From a bacterium (GTDB lineage Bacteria; DYJV01; JALVYZ01): 6,807 nucleotides of DNA. The stretch is taken from assembly GCA_027037705.1 (NCBI GenBank), contig JALVYZ010000380.1, positions 1 through 6,807 on the forward strand, given 5' to 3'. Both the position numbers and the translations under genes were made by a program. Under the pieces are notes generated by a model. The model saw only the letters and a program-made list of their open reading frames with translations. It made no database searches and was not told where the DNA came from. Below are positions 6,001 through 6,807 of this stretch, in pieces (the stretch's first letter is position 1; each line of letters begins with the position of its first letter).

Positions 6001-6807
6001 ATGGCAAAAAAAGATTACTATGAGATTTTGGGCGTGAGCAAAAATGCAACCCAGGATGAAATAAAAAAAGCATATAGAAAACTTGCAAGAAAATACCATC
6101 CAGACGTTAATCCTGGAGATAAGCAAGCTGAAGAAAAATTCAAGGAAATCCAAGAAGCTTATGAAGTTTTAGGAGATCCTGAAAAAAGAAAAAAGTATGA
6201 CCAATTTGGGACAGCTGATTTTGAAGGATTTAATTTTGATGATTTTACATCACAAGGTGGGACATATTATAGGACTTATAACTTTGATGTTGGTGATTTT
6301 TCCTCAATTTTTGAAGATTTATTTGGTGGTGGATTTAAAAGGAAAAGAGGGGAATATCATTCCACAGGATTTGATTTTAATATTCCTCAAAAAGGTGCTG
6401 ATATAGAAGCTGAATTAGAAATAGACTTTATTGATTCAATATTAGGTGGTGAAAAAATTATTTATGTGAAAGGTAGTCCTATAAAGGTTAAAATCCCAGA
6501 AGGAATTAGAGAAGGACAAAAAATAAGACTTGCAGGAAAAGGTGAACCTGGAATAAATGGCGGGCCAAACGGAGATTTATACATAAAGATAAAAGTAAGA
6601 AAGGATCCTAAATACAGTAGGGAGGGAGATGATTTATTTTTAAAGGTGCCAATTTCAATTACAGAAGCTTATTTTGGAGGGATTATTGAGGTTAATACTA
6701 TTAAAGGAAAAATAAAATTAAAAATTCCTCCAAAAACAAATAGTGGTAAAAAATTCAGAATTAGAGGAAAAGGAGTTAAAAATCCTAAAACAAAAGTAGC
6801 AGGAGAT
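6001..6807 (+). CDS. Class B DnaJ-type co-chaperone (partial, C-terminus off the right edge)
   Basis: J-proteins stimulate the ATPase of DnaK (Hsp70) and hand it unfolded clients in the cytoplasm. Visible in 269 residues are a J domain (about 4-68) with the essential HPD at 33-35 and [19 protein letters not shown] at 52-70, a Phe/Gly-rich linker (about 74-112) including FEDLFGGGF, and the C-terminal beta-sandwich domains from about 132 ([19 protein letters not shown] at 163-181, [13 protein letters not shown] at 187-199). The second beta domain (about 208 onward) is nearly complete, so perhaps 30-50 residues are missing. No CxxCxGxG repeats occur, so this is the zinc-free class B form (CbpA-like) rather than canonical DnaJ. 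The ATG follows AGGAGGAGAG; an ATG at 5988 is out of frame. The gene diverges from the membrane-protein/SPFH operon. No dnaK or grpE is in the window. Confidence 0.95.
   Translation, partial: MAKKDYYEILGVSKNATQDEIKKAYRKLARKYHPDVNPGDKQAEEKFKEIQEAYEVLGDPEKRKKYDQFGTADFEGFNFDDFTSQGGTYYRTYNFDVGDFSSIFEDLFGGGFKRKRGEYHSTGFDFNIPQKGADIEAELEIDFIDSILGGEKIIYVKGSPIKVKIPEGIREGQKIRLAGKGEPGINGGPNGDLYIKIKVRKDPKYSREGDDLFLKVPISITEAYFGGIIEVNTIKGKIKLKIPPKTNSGKKFRIRGKGVKNPKTKVAGD

Noticed and set aside
6197-6406. Short + strand open frame inside the DnaJ-type gene
   Set aside because: It overlaps the Phe/Gly-rich linker and beta domain in another frame and is explained by that gene's composition.

Overview
The window reads as ordinary chromosomal DNA from an AT-rich bacterium with strong AGGAGG-type ribosome binding sites. 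Arginine is written almost entirely as AGA/AGG and ATA is a common isoleucine codon. The proteins are rich in Lys, Glu and Ile. That mix is common in low-GC thermophiles and low-GC Firmicutes, but the sequence alone does not fix the phylum. I see no mobile element, CRISPR array, tRNA or rRNA, and no gene-free stretch longer than about 140 bases.

There are six genes in four transcription units. (1) A leftward pair runs from 2317 to the left edge: ilvE (branched-chain aminotransferase), then a cobyrinate a,c-diamide synthase (CbiA/CobB family) cut by the window edge. The two overlap by one base (TAATG). (2) An M18 metallo-aminopeptidase (2456-3856) is transcribed rightward from the shared 138-base divergent region. 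(3) A leftward pair starts at 5890: an unrecognised four-helix membrane protein with two PH-like soluble modules, then an SPFH protein whose sequence closely resembles the plant HIR (hypersensitive-induced reaction) proteins. (4) A zinc-finger-less (class B) DnaJ-type co-chaperone starts at 6001 and runs off the right edge.

Units 2 and 3 converge on one symmetric hairpin (3849-3884) that acts as a terminator in both directions and contains both stop codons. Units 3 and 4 diverge from a 110-base region. There, an 11-bp inverted repeat carries a TTGATT -35 element in each arm, giving two back-to-back promoters. The leftward one places its start site almost on the ATG, so the first gene of that operon may be leaderless.

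Most genes are conserved housekeeping types. The least explained part is the membrane-protein/SPFH operon at 3877-5890. It has an HIR-like scaffold with an added transmembrane hairpin, no NfeD partner in view, and a co-transcribed membrane protein of unknown function as its likely partner. I found no clear sign of a wholly new system; that pair is the best candidate for follow-up.
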